The notes: generated by a model not told the origin, from the sequence alone. Counted from the stretch's first letter, positions 1 to 8,286 are shown. The stretch is 64,000 nucleotides of DNA from CAVYOD01 sp963770045 (GCA_963770045.1 CAVYOD010000012.1:62001-126000); one strand, 5' to 3'. Translations and numbers: made by a program.

Positions 1-339
1 AGCCCCGGCCAGGACCTTCGCGGCGAAATCCTCGGTGGAGAAACCTGAGAAGCGGCGGTTGAACGGCACGACGAGCGTGGCGTCGACACCGGACCTTCCG
101 ATGCCGGCCAGCCTCTGGTCCAGCGTCTGAATCATCTTGATGGGGCCCCGCCCCAGGACTTTCTCGGGGTGGGGGGAGAACGTCAGGACCACCGACTGCA
201 GTCCATCTTTTCTCGCCGCGGCGACAAGAGTTTTCAAGATCCGCTGGTGGCCGACGTGCACGCCGTCGAAATTTCCGATAGCCACAGCCGTGGGTCTCGC
301 CGCGGGCGAGAACTGGCTGAGGCAAGGAAAGATTTCCAT
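1..339 (-). CDS. ribF: Riboflavin kinase/FAD synthetase RibF, N-terminal part (runs off window)
   Basis: Bifunctional enzyme that phosphorylates riboflavin to FMN and adenylates FMN to FAD in the cytoplasm. Only the first 113 residues are in the window. They form the start of the nucleotidyltransferase (FAD synthetase) domain: the GNFDGVHVGH motif (the HxGH nucleotide-binding signature) lies near residue 25 and TFSPHP near residue 55. The ATG at 339 follows the stop of the upstream DUF1844 gene by 3 bases, so the two are probably cotranscribed and translationally coupled. The C-terminal riboflavin kinase domain would lie to the left of base 1 and cannot be seen. Confidence 0.93.
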   Translation of the reverse strand, partial: MEIFPCLSQFSPAARPTAVAIGNFDGVHVGHQRILKTLVAAARKDGLQSVVLTFSPHPEKVLGRGPIKMIQTLDQRLAGIGRSGVDATLVVPFNRRFSGFSTEDFAAKVLAGA

Positions 340-342
340 GAC

Positions 343-669
343 CTAGTTTTTGACGGCCTCGGTTTTCTTCACATAGGCCATCTTGAGCTGGCTCAGGCAG
401 GCCTGCAGGAACTCCTGCTCTTCCGGCTGGAGATTCCCTTTGGTTCGGTCCTTGAGCAGATCCAGGATGTCAATGAGTCTCCTGGCCAGCTCCAGGTTCT
501 CGTTTGTTTTCCCGGTGATGGGGTCCTCGAGGAGTCCGAGCTTGATCAGAGCCGGTGTATAGAGGGGAAGGATGATGGAGCTGAAATCAAGAGGCGGAAG
601 GAACCCTTTGTTCTGTTCCGGGTTCGCGGGTTGATCCTGATCGTTGTGAGAGTCGTTTTTTTTAGCCAT
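343..669 (-). CDS. DUF1844 family protein
   Basis: Small soluble protein of 108 residues. After a charged, disordered N-terminus of about 25 residues comes the DUF1844 core, with the recognisable stretch LDFSSIILPLYTPALIKLG followed by NLELARRLIDILDLLKDRTK and a final helix with QEFLQACLSQLKMAYV. The biochemical function of the family is unknown to me. The ATG at 669 has an AAGAAAGGA ribosome site just upstream. The gene sits 3 bases ahead of ribF and behind a plausible sigma70 promoter, so the pair looks like a small operon. Confidence 0.9.
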   Translation of the reverse strand: MAKKNDSHNDQDQPANPEQNKGFLPPLDFSSIILPLYTPALIKLGLLEDPITGKTNENLELARRLIDILDLLKDRTKGNLQPEEQEFLQACLSQLKMAYVKKTEAVKN

Positions 670-695
670 CGAAAATCCTTTCTTCCTAATCTTTT

Positions 696-723
696 ATATT
701 ACCGTTTTCGAACCACGATTCAA
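696..723 (-). promoter_or_regulatory. Candidate sigma70 promoter for DUF1844-ribF
   Basis: On the minus strand TTGAAT and TAATAT are separated by 16 bases, about 27 bases ahead of the DUF1844 start. The match is moderate; an alternative -10 (TATAAA) lies 3 bases further on. Confidence 0.4.
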
Positions 724-830
724 GCGAACCGGCGTCGTGACCCGCTTCGCGGTCGTACCCCCAGTCGTTCCCCTATCGCAGATCGTTGATCTATCACTGG
801 GAGCGTCTCCAAGAGATTTGAGTGGACTCT

Positions 831-900
831 GCTGCTCGCTGCTCATTGCTCACCTTTATTTCTGGACGAGACGACGAGATGACAAGATGACGAGATAAAC
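831..900. repeat. Intergenic short tandem repeats, families A and B side by side
   Basis: Between the DUF1844 promoter and the end of prfB lies a degenerate GCTCATT/GCTCACC heptamer array (831-854) directly followed by an octamer array built on GACGAGAT (865-900: GACGAGA, CGACGAGAT, GACAAGAT, GACGAGAT). Both units recur in other gaps of the window. No gene is visible in this gap. Confidence 0.7.
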
Positions 901-902
901 GA

Positions 903-2043
903 TTATGAGGTTGGTTGGCGGGACTTTTTTCTTAGAACGAGGCTGGCCTTGATGAACTCGTCGAGATCGCCGTCCAGGACGCGATCGGTGTCGCCCGTCT
1001 CGACCTTAGTTCTCAGGTCTTTGATCATCCTGTAAGGGTGAAGGACATAGGAGCGGATCTGATTGCCCCAGGCGATCTCCGATTTGGCGTCTTCCATCTT
1101 CTCGATCTTGGCGAGCTTCTTCTCCCTCTCCAGCTCATAGAGCCTGGACATGAGGATCTTCATGGCCATCGCCTTGTTCTTGTGCTGCGATCTTTCGTTC
1201 TGGCACTGCACTACGATACCCGTTGGAAGGTGGGTGATCCGGACCGCCGAATCCGTTACGTTCACGTGCTGGCCGCCTGCCCCGGAGGAGCGATAGGTGT
1301 CGATCCGCAAATCATCGGGGTTGACCGCGATCTCGATGTCCTCCTCGACTTCCGGGCAGACGAAGACCGCCGCGAACGAAGTGTGGCGCCTTTTGTTGGC
1401 ATCAAAGGGGGAGATGCGGACCAGGCGATGGACGCCCGACTCCTGACTCAAATTCCCGAAGGCATAATCCCCGGCCATCCGGACGGTGGCGCTCTTGAGT
1501 CCGGCTTCTTCCCCGGGTTGGGAATCGAGGATCTCGGTTTTGTATCCCTTCCGTTCGGCGAATCGGAGATACATCCTGAGCAGAATCTGGGCCCAATCCT
1601 GCGATTCCGTCCCACCCGCCCCGGGGTGAACGGTCAGGATGGCGTTCCGGCAATCATCCACATCGTCGTAGAGGGTCTGGAGTTCGGCTTCGGCCAGGAT
1701 CCTCTCGAATTCGTCGATCCCTGCTTTGAGGTCGGCGGCGACGGGTTCGCCTTCCTTGGCGAGCTCGAAGAGAACTTCAAGCTCTTCTTTCTTTTCCTTC
1801 AGACGGCCAAAAGCCTGGATCGTCCGCTCCAGGTTTTTTTTGCCTTTTTGCAGGCCGACGGATTTTTTCTGGTCCTGCCAGGTCTCGGGGAGCGCTAATT
1901 GGTCGTTGATGACGGCGAGGGCGGATACTTTGTGGTCTAGGTCAAAGAAAACCTCGGAGCTCTTCAAACTTGGCCAAGAGTCCGGAGAATTGGGACTGCA
2001 GCCCTGATAGGTCCTCGTGCAGATGATTATCTTTTTCCGTCAT
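903..2043 (-). CDS. prfB: Peptide chain release factor 2, made by programmed +1 frameshift
   Basis: RF2 recognises UGA and UAA stop codons and triggers peptidyl-tRNA hydrolysis. The frame begins at ATG 2043, runs 33 codons to an in-frame TGA at 1944-1942, and continues after a +1 shift as 346 more residues (379 in all). The slippery site CTT-TGA-C is preceded by an AGG-rich Shine-Dalgarno-like stretch at the usual distance, the classical autoregulated prfB arrangement. The SPF tripeptide for stop-codon recognition is in VRISPFDANKRR and the catalytic GGQ is in SSGAGGQHVNVTD. The start lies inside the end of lnt (17-base overlap), so translation is probably coupled to lnt. This is not a sequencing error. 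Confidence 0.95.
1941..1947 (-). other. prfB +1 programmed frameshift site
   Basis: The heptamer reads CTTTGAC on the minus strand. The zero-frame TGA is at 1944-1942; slipping one base gives GAC and opens the long downstream frame. An AGG-containing stretch ends four bases before CTT, as in the E. coli site. Scarce RF2 would favour the shift, giving feedback control. Confidence 0.9.
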
Positions 2044-3523
2044 TTTTTCTCTTGAGTACGGACAGGATAAGAAAGACCGCCCCCAAAGTCAAGCCGGCGA
2101 TGGGCAAAACGTCTCCGCATCTTGTATAGAGACTCAGCTTCCTGGAGGGCGTGATTGTCCCGGTGAGGAATGTCCGGGTCATGAGCTCGGATCGGGCCAG
2201 GATCCGGCCATAGGGGTCAACGATGCCGCTGACACCGGTCGTTGCCGCCCGGAGGAGGAAGCGCCTGTTCTCGACCGCCCTCAAAACAGCCATCGAAAAG
2301 TGCTGGTGGGGAGCGGATGTCTCTCCATACCAACCGTCATTGGTAATAGTCACGAGGAAAGATGCACCCAGACGAGCGAAGCGACGGACGAGGTTGGGGA
2401 AGATGACTTCATAGCAGATGGGCGACCCAAACTTCTGTCCGTCGAAGTGATGGAGCACATGTTCGGTCCCGGGGGTGATGTCGCCTATGGCATGGGTTAC
2501 TTTCTCGATGAAGGAAAAGACTTTTTTATAAGGCGTGTACTCTCCGAAAGGAACGAGGTGCATCTTATAATACTGGCTGATGGAGAGGTCGGGAGCGAGA
2601 CAGAGCGCCGTGTTGTGGTATTTGAGATCATCGGGAGGGCCGGTTGTCTCATTGGTCCCGAGGAGAAGCGTCGCCTGTGTTCTTTTGACGAAGTCGAAAA
2701 GCCGCTGTTTGAAAAGCTGATACATTCCCTGCGGGCAGCTGAAACAGAGTGGGACGGAGAACTCGGGCCAGATGATGAGCCGGGCACCGCTCTGGAACGC
2801 CTGCTCGCTCAGGTCGATGTGCTGTTCAAAGAGGCGGAGGGTTTCCTGGCTCGAGATCTGGTCCCAATAAATATCGGACGAGACATTGCCTTGGAGGACG
2901 GCAGCGGAGAATGATTCCGGCGTCGGATTGACCGGCTTCAAGCTGAGCCAGCCGCCGGCGTGGATGAGCAGGACCAAGGAAAGGGCGATAAAAAAGGGAG
3001 CCCTTTTTTTGGCTGTCATCGAGCAGACAAAGGCCGCCTGGAAAAGAACGATGACGAAGCTTAGTCCGTAAACGCCGGTCAGCGAGGAGAGCTGGATGAA
3101 GAGAATGTTTTTGTACTGAGCATAGCCCAGGAGTCCCCACGGGAATCCGGTGACAATATAAGTCAGGATGTATTCCAGTCCTATCCAGAGAAAAGGAGCC
3201 AGGAGAAAAATCAGGGCGGGGAAGCGGCGCCCGATTATGGAAAAGGAAAAGCCAAAAAGGCCCCAAAAAAGCCCCAGAAAAAGCGCCAGGAGGAGGTAAA
3301 CGAGGATACTCAATACGGGGGAGAGGCCGCCGTAGTGGGCCGGAACGGACGGGACCCAATAGAGCAGAATTCCGTAAAAGACAAAGCCGGAGATGAGACC
3401 CAGCAGGAACGATTGTCCTGGCCTTTTTTTTATGAGGGCGAAAAGCAGAGAAATGAGAGACACCCAGACTAGGAAAGCGAGGCCAAACTTAGGAAAAGCC
3501 AGGGCGGACAAAACTCCGCTCAA
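2027..3523 (-). CDS. lnt: Apolipoprotein N-acyltransferase
   Basis: Inner-membrane enzyme that adds the third acyl chain to lipoproteins before Lol sorting. About 498 residues: several N-terminal membrane helices (FPKFGLAFLVWVSLISLLFA and following) and a periplasmic nitrilase-type domain. The catalytic triad is visible: Glu in WPEFSVPL, Lys in KMHLVPFGEYTPY and Cys in GSPICYEVIFPNL. A last membrane helix precedes the charged C-terminus. The start is uncertain: TTG at 3523 fits the family N-terminus but has no good ribosome site, and the open frame continues upstream. It overlaps prfB by 17 bases and follows the SPOR gene by about 100 bases. Confidence 0.93.
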   Translation of the reverse strand: MSGVLSALAFPKFGLAFLVWVSLISLLFALIKKRPGQSFLLGLISGFVFYGILLYWVPSVPAHYGGLSPVLSILVYLLLALFLGLFWGLFGFSFSIIGRRFPALIFLLAPFLWIGLEYILTYIVTGFPWGLLGYAQYKNILFIQLSSLTGVYGLSFVIVLFQAAFVCSMTAKKRAPFFIALSLVLLIHAGGWLSLKPVNPTPESFSAAVLQGNVSSDIYWDQISSQETLRLFEQHIDLSEQAFQSGARLIIWPEFSVPLCFSCPQGMYQLFKQRLFDFVKRTQATLLLGTNETTGPPDDLKYHNTALCLAPDLSISQYYKMHLVPFGEYTPYKKVFSFIEKVTHAIGDITPGTEHVLHHFDGQKFGSPICYEVIFPNLVRRFARLGASFLVTITNDGWYGETSAPHQHFSMAVLRAVENRRFLLRAATTGVSGIVDPYGRILARSELMTRTFLTGTITPSRKLSLYTRCGDVLPIAGLTLGAVFLILSVLKRKNDGKR

Positions 3524-3623
3524 GACGGCCAGCAGCGCATCGCGTGGTTTGATCTTCGATTCCTTTCTTGCGGATTCGTTTATTTGTGGTCTGGGCCGAA
3601 AGGACGAGGGCCGGAGTGCGTTT

Positions 3624-4247
3624 TCAGTCCTTAGCGATGAAGTAGTCTATCTTCTTTTTGCTCTCGGCTTTGAGCTTGGTCAGCGCTTTCAGCGCCTCCT
3701 CTCTCGTCGGAAACCCTCCCAGGCGGACCCTGAACTTCTTGATGATCGATGACGGGTCGAGCACGAGAACCGAGTAGCCCTTCTTCTTAAATTCCTCGGC
3801 CGTGTTCACCGCGGTCTGCTTGTCATTGAAAGCGCCCACCTGGATGAAGAAAGGGCCCGTTTTCCCGGTCTGCGGGCCCGGGGTCTCCGCCGCCGGCTTC
3901 ACTTCTTTTTTGGCCGCAACCGGTTTCTCTGACGGCTCCATTTTTTTGGGCGCTTCTTTGACGCTCTGAAGGGGCTTCTGCTGGGGAGCGAGTTCATCGG
4001 CGATCAACTTCTTTCCCTCGTCGGCCCGCGCGCCGGAAACCTGCTCGGGTTTCGCCGTCGGCGGCGCCTTCACCTGTTCCGTGACGATCCTGGGCGGCGT
4101 GCCTGATTCACCCGCGATCTGGACCTGCTTTTTACCGACCGAGACTCCGAGGAGGAAAATGAACACGCCCAGAATGAGGATCCCGACAAAGATGAAGACC
4201 AGAATCGAGCTTGAAATCTGCAGTTCTCTGAAATCTTTGTTTTTCAT
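3624..4247 (-). CDS. SPOR-domain membrane protein
   Basis: Single-pass inner-membrane protein, 207 residues. A cytoplasmic stub is followed by one membrane helix (ISSSILVFIFVGILILGVFI), a periplasmic linker rich in Lys, Ala, Pro and Glu, and a C-terminal SPOR domain of about 75 residues (FFIQVGAFNDKQTAVNTAEE ... FRVRLGGFPTREEA). SPOR domains bind peptidoglycan stripped of stem peptides at division sites, so a role in envelope or septal biology is likely. ATG 4247 is preferred over the adjacent TTG. The gene follows the slipin gene by 6 bases in the nfeD operon. Confidence 0.88.
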   Translation of the reverse strand: MKNKDFRELQISSSILVFIFVGILILGVFIFLLGVSVGKKQVQIAGESGTPPRIVTEQVKAPPTAKPEQVSGARADEGKKLIADELAPQQKPLQSVKEAPKKMEPSEKPVAAKKEVKPAAETPGPQTGKTGPFFIQVGAFNDKQTAVNTAEEFKKKGYSVLVLDPSSIIKKFRVRLGGFPTREEALKALTKLKAESKKKIDYFIAKD

Positions 4248-4253
4248 CAAGGC

Positions 4254-5024
4254 TTATTTTTTATCTTGATCTTGGGGTTTGATGAAGCTGAAGGCCCTCA
4301 GGAGCTCCATGGGGAGAGGGAAGACGATGGTCGAGTTCTTCTCGGTCGCTATCTCCGTCAGCGTGCCCAGGAACCGGAGTTGGAGGGCTTGGGGGTTGCG
4401 GGAGATGATGTCCGCGGCCTGGGCGAGTTTTTCGGCCGCCTGGAATTCTCCGTCGGCGTGGATGACCTTGGCCCGGCGTTCCCGTTCCGCCTCCGCCTGC
4501 TTGGCGATGGCCCGGATCATGTTCTCGGGCAGGTCGATGTGCTTGATCTCGACCAGCTGAACCTTGATCCCCCACGGTTCGGTCTGTTTATCGATGATTT
4601 CCTGGAGGCGGGCGTTGAGTTTTTCGCGCTCGGAGAGGAGCTCATCCAACTCGACCTGGCCCAGGACACTCCGCAGGGTGGTCTGGGCGAGCTGGGAAGT
4701 GGCATAGAGATAGTCCTGGACCTCGACGATGCATTTGAGCGGGTCGATGACCCGAAAATAGAGAACGGCGCTGACCTTGACCGTGACATTGTCCCTGGTG
4801 ATGACATCTTGGGGCGGGACATCCATGGCCACGAGCCTCAGGCTGACCCTTATGATCCGGTCGATGGGCGAGAAGACGAGGATGATTCCGGGTCCTTTCG
4901 GCCTGGGCAGCAATCTTCCCAGGCGGAAGATGACGCCCCGTTCATATTCTCTGAGGACCTTGATGGAATTCAGAATATAGAGAACGATGATACCGATGAC
5001 GATGATTTCAGGATAGGCTGTCAT
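4254..5024 (-). CDS. Slipin (stomatin/prohibitin-type SPFH protein)
   Basis: Membrane scaffold protein of 256 residues. A short N-terminal membrane segment (IIVIGIIVLYILNSI) is followed by the SPFH domain beginning VLREYERGVIFRLGRL, then a coiled-coil region (IAKQAEAERERRAKVIHADG). The strong GAGGAGG ribosome site lies just ahead of ATG 5024. Slipins are commonly encoded next to NfeD proteases, which cut their hydrophobic C-terminus in the archaeal pair; here NfeD is directly upstream, supporting a functional pair. Confidence 0.93.
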   Translation of the reverse strand: MTAYPEIIVIGIIVLYILNSIKVLREYERGVIFRLGRLLPRPKGPGIILVFSPIDRIIRVSLRLVAMDVPPQDVITRDNVTVKVSAVLYFRVIDPLKCIVEVQDYLYATSQLAQTTLRSVLGQVELDELLSEREKLNARLQEIIDKQTEPWGIKVQLVEIKHIDLPENMIRAIAKQAEAERERRAKVIHADGEFQAAEKLAQAADIISRNPQALQLRFLGTLTEIATEKNSTIVFPLPMELLRAFSFIKPQDQDKK

Positions 5025-5066
5025 GCTAACCTCCTCACCTTAGCTTTATTGCCTCAAAAAACCTCA

Positions 5067-6344
5067 CTATATTTTTTTAACCTTTACTCGGAGGCCGGGC
5101 TTGAGCTCGATCACTTTCACCTCGGCCCCTTCGGGAATGCTCTCGGTCGCTTCGGCCTCCCAGCTCTCCCCGTGGACAAAGACTCGGCCGACCGGATCGA
5201 TATCGGTCTGGGCCACCCCGACCTCGCCGACCATTCCTTCTCTCCCCGTCACGACCTTGCGCGCATGCGCCTTGATCACGAGGGTGACAAGGAAGATGAA
5301 AACGAGCGATATGCCGATGGCCACGGGGATGATAACACTCAGGCTGGGCCTCAGCTCGGGGATGGGAGATTTGATCAGCATCATGGAACCAATGACCATG
5401 GCCGCGATTCCTCCTACAGACAAGACACCATAACTGTGCACCTTCACCTCGATGATAAATAGCGAGATGGCCAGGAGAATCAGAAGCAGGCCGACATAAT
5501 TGATCGGGAGGATCTGGAAAGAGAAAATGGCCAGCAGGAGAAAAATCCCCCCCAACACGCCCGGCAAGATGGCGCCGGGATTGGCGAATTCAAAATAGAG
5601 CCCCAGAAGCCCGAGCATGAGGAGGATGTAGGCCAGGTTGGGGTTGGAGATCGTGAGGAGGAACTTCTCCCGGCCGCTCATCGGGAAGTTGACGATCGGC
5701 TCCCCCTTGAGCTGAAGTGTGACCTCCGTTCCGTCAAAACGCTTGACGGTCTTTCCGTCGAAGGCCTGGACGATCTCCTCATCGCTCTGGGCAATGAGAT
5801 CGATGATTCCGCCTTTGAGGGCCTCTTTCTCAGTGTAGGACAGACTTTTCCGGACGGCATCCTCGGCCATCCCGACGTTTCGTCCCCGCTTTCCGGCGAG
5901 CGTCCTCATGTAGGCGGCGGCATCGTGGGTGACCTTCTCCTCCATCGTTTTGTCCATGGATTGTCCGGTCATCGAGATTCCCACCGGATGAGCCGCGCCG
6001 GTGCTCGTGCCCGGGGCCATGACGAAGAGGTCGGCGGCGATGCCGATGTAGAATCCAGCCGAGGCCGCCCGTGCTCCGCTGGGGCTCACGTAAACGGCGA
6101 CCGGCACCTTGGAGCTCAGGATCCGCTCGATGATCTCTCTCATCGAGCTGTCGAGACCGCCCGGCGTATTCAGGGTCATGATGATGAGCTTGTCGTGGTC
6201 CCGCTCTGCTTTATCGATCGCCTTCCCGATGTACTCCGAGGTAATGGGGTGGATAGGGGCGTCGATCGTGATTTTTAAGATCGCGGCGGATGAAAACGCA
6301 GGCCAGAGCCCGAGGAGCAAAAAAACCAGGGATTTCTTTGTCAC
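5067..6344 (-). CDS. NfeD membrane serine protease (long form)
   Basis: Long NfeD of about 425 residues. A signal peptide (SLVFLLLGLWPAFSSAA) leads to a ClpP-like periplasmic protease domain with TPGGLDSSMREIIERI and the nucleophile region GARAASAGFYIGIAAD, then four or more membrane helices, then a C-terminal OB-fold NfeD domain (GMVGEVGVAQTDIDPVGRVF). I place the start at GTG 6344 because it begins the signal peptide and the longer TTG frame would overlap the -35 box of a strong promoter. That promoter predicts an mRNA start only about 3 bases ahead of GTG, so the gene may be leaderless. It heads the slipin-SPOR-lnt-prfB series. Confidence 0.9.
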   Translation of the reverse strand: MTKKSLVFLLLGLWPAFSSAAILKITIDAPIHPITSEYIGKAIDKAERDHDKLIIMTLNTPGGLDSSMREIIERILSSKVPVAVYVSPSGARAASAGFYIGIAADLFVMAPGTSTGAAHPVGISMTGQSMDKTMEEKVTHDAAAYMRTLAGKRGRNVGMAEDAVRKSLSYTEKEALKGGIIDLIAQSDEEIVQAFDGKTVKRFDGTEVTLQLKGEPIVNFPMSGREKFLLTISNPNLAYILLMLGLLGLYFEFANPGAILPGVLGGIFLLLAIFSFQILPINYVGLLLILLAISLFIIEVKVHSYGVLSVGGIAAMVIGSMMLIKSPIPELRPSLSVIIPVAIGISLVFIFLVTLVIKAHARKVVTGREGMVGEVGVAQTDIDPVGRVFVHGESWEAEATESIPEGAEVKVIELKPGLRVKVKKI

Positions 6345-6353
6345 CGTGAATTC

Positions 6354-6382
6354 ATTATAGGTTGTCGTATGGAGCAAGTCAA
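6354..6382 (-). promoter_or_regulatory. Sigma70 promoter for nfeD operon
   Basis: TTGACT (6382-6377) and TATAAT (6359-6354) are separated by exactly 17 bases on the minus strand. The predicted transcription start is near 6347, about 3 bases ahead of the GTG start of nfeD. Confidence 0.7.
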
Positions 6383-6383
6383 T

Positions 6384-6413
6384 AACCCCCTACCCCGTGC
6401 CCCGTACCCCGTT
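6384..6413. repeat. CCCCGTR heptamer repeat (family C)
   Basis: Four imperfect tandem heptamers of the form TACCCC(C/G)T or GCCCCGT lie immediately upstream of the nfeD promoter. The unit resembles the C-rich class of cyanobacterial STRR repeats but no other clear copy is in the window. The rest of 6414-6570 shows no gene. Confidence 0.55.
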
Positions 6414-6570
6414 CTCGGTCAAAAACAGTAAGCTATGAGCAGCGCGATTTAAGTAACAAAGTTAACAAAAAGCAGGCCGGAGGGGTGAGCGCAGAGCTGT
6501 GAACGCGGAACCACAAAAGCATTGAGAGACATGCCACGATAATTAAGCGCCTTGCACTTCTGTTTCCAAT

Positions 6571-6597
6571 GCTCAGTGCTCACAGCTCACTGCTCAC
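6571..6597. repeat. GCTCAC heptamer repeat (family A)
   Basis: Array of GCTCAGT, GCTCACA, GCTCACT and GCTCAC units just ahead of the HU promoter. Confidence 0.7.
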
Positions 6598-6606
6598 TTT
6601 TTTGTC

Positions 6607-6639
6607 TTGACATTTTATTATCAATAATTTAATTATAAT
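6607..6639 (+). promoter_or_regulatory. Candidate promoter for the HU gene
   Basis: A perfect TTGACA at 6607-6612 is followed by a very AT-rich tract. TAATTA lies at the ideal 17-base spacing and a full TATAAT lies at 21 bases (6634-6639). The AAGGAG ribosome site of the HU gene is at 6657-6662. Confidence 0.55.
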
Positions 6640-6668
6640 TCTATGGCGCGGGATTTAAGGAGCCGGAG

Positions 6669-6947
6669 ATGATCAAGAATGATATTGCCCTAGCGATCGA
6701 AAAAAAATCCGATTTCAATAGGGCAAAATCATTGTTGATCGTGGAGACCATCCTCGAATCCATCAAGGAAGCCCTGGCCGAAAAAGAAAAGGTCGAAATT
6801 CGGGGGTTCGGGAGTCTCCGAGTCGTCGACAAGAAGACCGGATTTGGCCGGGATATTCGGCGCAAACGACAGATCAAGATCAGCCGGGGGAAACGGATCA
6901 AATTCAGGTCCGGCCAGGAACTGAAAAGCCTGGTCTCCTCAAAGTGA
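6669..6947 (+). CDS. HU/IHF-family DNA-binding protein
   Basis: Nucleoid protein of 92 residues that binds and bends DNA as a dimer. It shows the family layout: N-terminal helices (RAKSLLIVETILESIKEALA), then VEIRGFGSLRVVDKKTGFGR leading into the beta-arm, and a C-terminal helix (RIKFRSGQELKSLV). The arm reads RDIRRKRQIKISRGKRIKF instead of the commonest RNPxTGE form, so assignment to HU or to IHF-alpha/beta is open. An AAGGAG site precedes ATG 6669. Confidence 0.93.
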   Translation: MIKNDIALAIEKKSDFNRAKSLLIVETILESIKEALAEKEKVEIRGFGSLRVVDKKTGFGRDIRRKRQIKISRGKRIKFRSGQELKSLVSSK

Positions 6948-6959
6948 GGATCCTCGACA

Positions 6960-7880
6960 GTGACCAAGAAATCCATCAAAACTTATTCTCTGCAAACCAG
7001 AAAAAGCAAGGTCCATATCCGAAATTTCGCCCGGCCGTCAAAGGCCACGGACAGTGTCGGCACTTTTGTCAACCGTCTCCCGGGCATCCTGGCCGGTCGT
7101 GACTTTAGAGAATTCTTAGCCCTGATGAGGGAAGCCAAAAAAAGACATCGGCCGATCATCTTTGGCTTGGGAGCCCATGTCATCAAAGTCGGCTTGAACC
7201 CGGTGCTCATCGACATGATGAAGCGAGGCTGGATCACGGCCCTGGCTCTGAACGGGGCAGGGATCATCCACGATTTTGAGATCGCCTACTGCGGCCAGAC
7301 ATCCGAAGACGTCGAGGTCCAGATCAAGGACGGGCAATTCGGTATGGCCAAAGAAACCGGAGAAATCTTGAACCGGACGATCAACGAGGCGGCTCGCGAT
7401 GGTCTGGGCCTGGGAGAGGCGGTCGGGCGGATGATCGCGCGGTCGACTTTTCCTTATAAAAAGCAGAGTCTGCTGGCTGCCGCCTGGCGGTCCGCGACTG
7501 CGGTGACCGTTCACGTGGCCTTGGGGGCGGACACGATCCATTTTCATCCCCAGGCCGACGGCGAGGCCCTGGGCAAGACATCGCTCCAGGACTTCCGGCT
7601 GCTCTGCTCCCTCGTTGAGGGCCTCGGGGGTGGAGGAATCTACGCCAACGTCGGGTCGGCGGTCATTCTGCCGGAAGTCTTCCTGAAAGCCGTATCGGTT
7701 GTCCGCAACAGGGGAAAAAGACTGGAGGATTTTTCAACGGCCGTTTTTGACTTTATCCATCATTATCGACCCGACCAGAACGTCGTTCGCCGGCCACTCG
7801 GAAAAAAGGGAAAAGGATTTTATTTTATCGGCCACCACGAGATCATGATTCCGCTTCTCGCCGCAGCACTAAACAAATAG
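6960..7880 (+). CDS. Deoxyhypusine-synthase-like protein (conserved, function uncertain)
   Basis: Protein of 306 residues starting at GTG 6960, 12 bases after the HU gene. The central part (RPIIFGLGAHVIKVGLNPVL, then ALALNGAGIIHDFEIAYCG and TSEDVE) recalls the Rossmann-like NAD-binding fold of deoxyhypusine synthase, and the C-terminal third has GGGIYANVGSAVILPEVFLK. Bacteria lack eIF5A, so true deoxyhypusine synthesis is unlikely; some bacterial relatives act as homospermidine synthases. I cannot identify the catalytic Lys with confidence. Treat the name as fold similarity only. Confidence 0.5.
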   Translation: MTKKSIKTYSLQTRKSKVHIRNFARPSKATDSVGTFVNRLPGILAGRDFREFLALMREAKKRHRPIIFGLGAHVIKVGLNPVLIDMMKRGWITALALNGAGIIHDFEIAYCGQTSEDVEVQIKDGQFGMAKETGEILNRTINEAARDGLGLGEAVGRMIARSTFPYKKQSLLAAAWRSATAVTVHVALGADTIHFHPQADGEALGKTSLQDFRLLCSLVEGLGGGGIYANVGSAVILPEVFLKAVSVVRNRGKRLEDFSTAVFDFIHHYRPDQNVVRRPLGKKGKGFYFIGHHEIMIPLLAAALNK

Positions 7881-7909
7881 TGAGCTGTGAGCAGTGAGCG
7901 CTGAGCAGT
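7879..7909. repeat. GTGAGCA heptamer repeat (family A)
   Basis: GTGAGCT-GTGAGCA-GTGAGCG-CTGAGCA directly follows the TAG stop of the deoxyhypusine-synthase-like gene. The 387-base gap to coaE also holds a family B array, a hairpin with a T run and a second family A array; I see no gene in it. Confidence 0.7.
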
Positions 7910-8133
7910 AAAAAAGATAGTGTTGCGGGTCAAGCCCCCGCATTTAATTCAACCTCCTCAATTTGGTACAGGTTAATCCTACGATTATCAATAAGATAGA
8001 AGATGGACAGGGCCTGGGGATGGACGGGGAGCAGGAGTGGACGCCCCAGCCGCGAAGGCCGCCTCTCTTGCCTTTCTCGTCCTCTTTGTCAAAAAATGGG
8101 AAAAGATTGAAGAAGACAAAGATGGTTTTTCCC

Positions 8134-8160
8134 CATGACGAGATAGACGAGCGTCGAGAC
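8134..8160. repeat. GACGAGAT octamer repeat (family B)
   Basis: Degenerate units TGACGAGAT, AGACGAG and GTCGAGAC, in the same gap as two family A arrays. Confidence 0.55.
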
Positions 8161-8176
8161 AAATGGGATAGAAGAT

Positions 8177-8202
8177 GGAGCCGTCATCTGGGCTCCGTTT
8201 TT
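8177..8202 (+). terminator. Rho-independent terminator
   Basis: GGAGCC (8177-8182) pairs with GGCTCC (8191-8196) around an 8-base loop and is followed by GTTTTT. It would end plus-strand transcription from the HU/deoxyhypusine-synthase-like pair. Confidence 0.6.
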
Positions 8203-8254
8203 CCCTGAAGAGCTGGGCAGCCTAGCGCACAAAGCTCATGAGAAACGTTTTTTA

Positions 8255-8286
8255 TGCTGCTCAGCGCTCACCGCTCACTGCTCACT
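8255..8286. repeat. GCTCACT heptamer repeat (family A) overlapping the 3' end of coaE
   Basis: Units GCTCAGC, GCTCACC, GCTCACT and GCTCACT. The array runs into the coaE frame and encodes its last residues and TGA stop. Confidence 0.7.

Noticed and set aside
831..900. CRISPR array
   Set aside because: The units are 7-8 bases, degenerate and without spacers; they belong to the dispersed short tandem repeats.
4266..5462. Long plus-strand frame across the slipin and nfeD genes
   Set aside because: It spans two real minus-strand genes and the gap between them; composition is typical of an antisense shadow in GC-rich DNA.
6345..6377. Upstream TTG start for NfeD
   Set aside because: The TTG codon overlaps the -35 region of a consensus promoter and the added residues would precede the signal peptide; GTG 6344 fits better.
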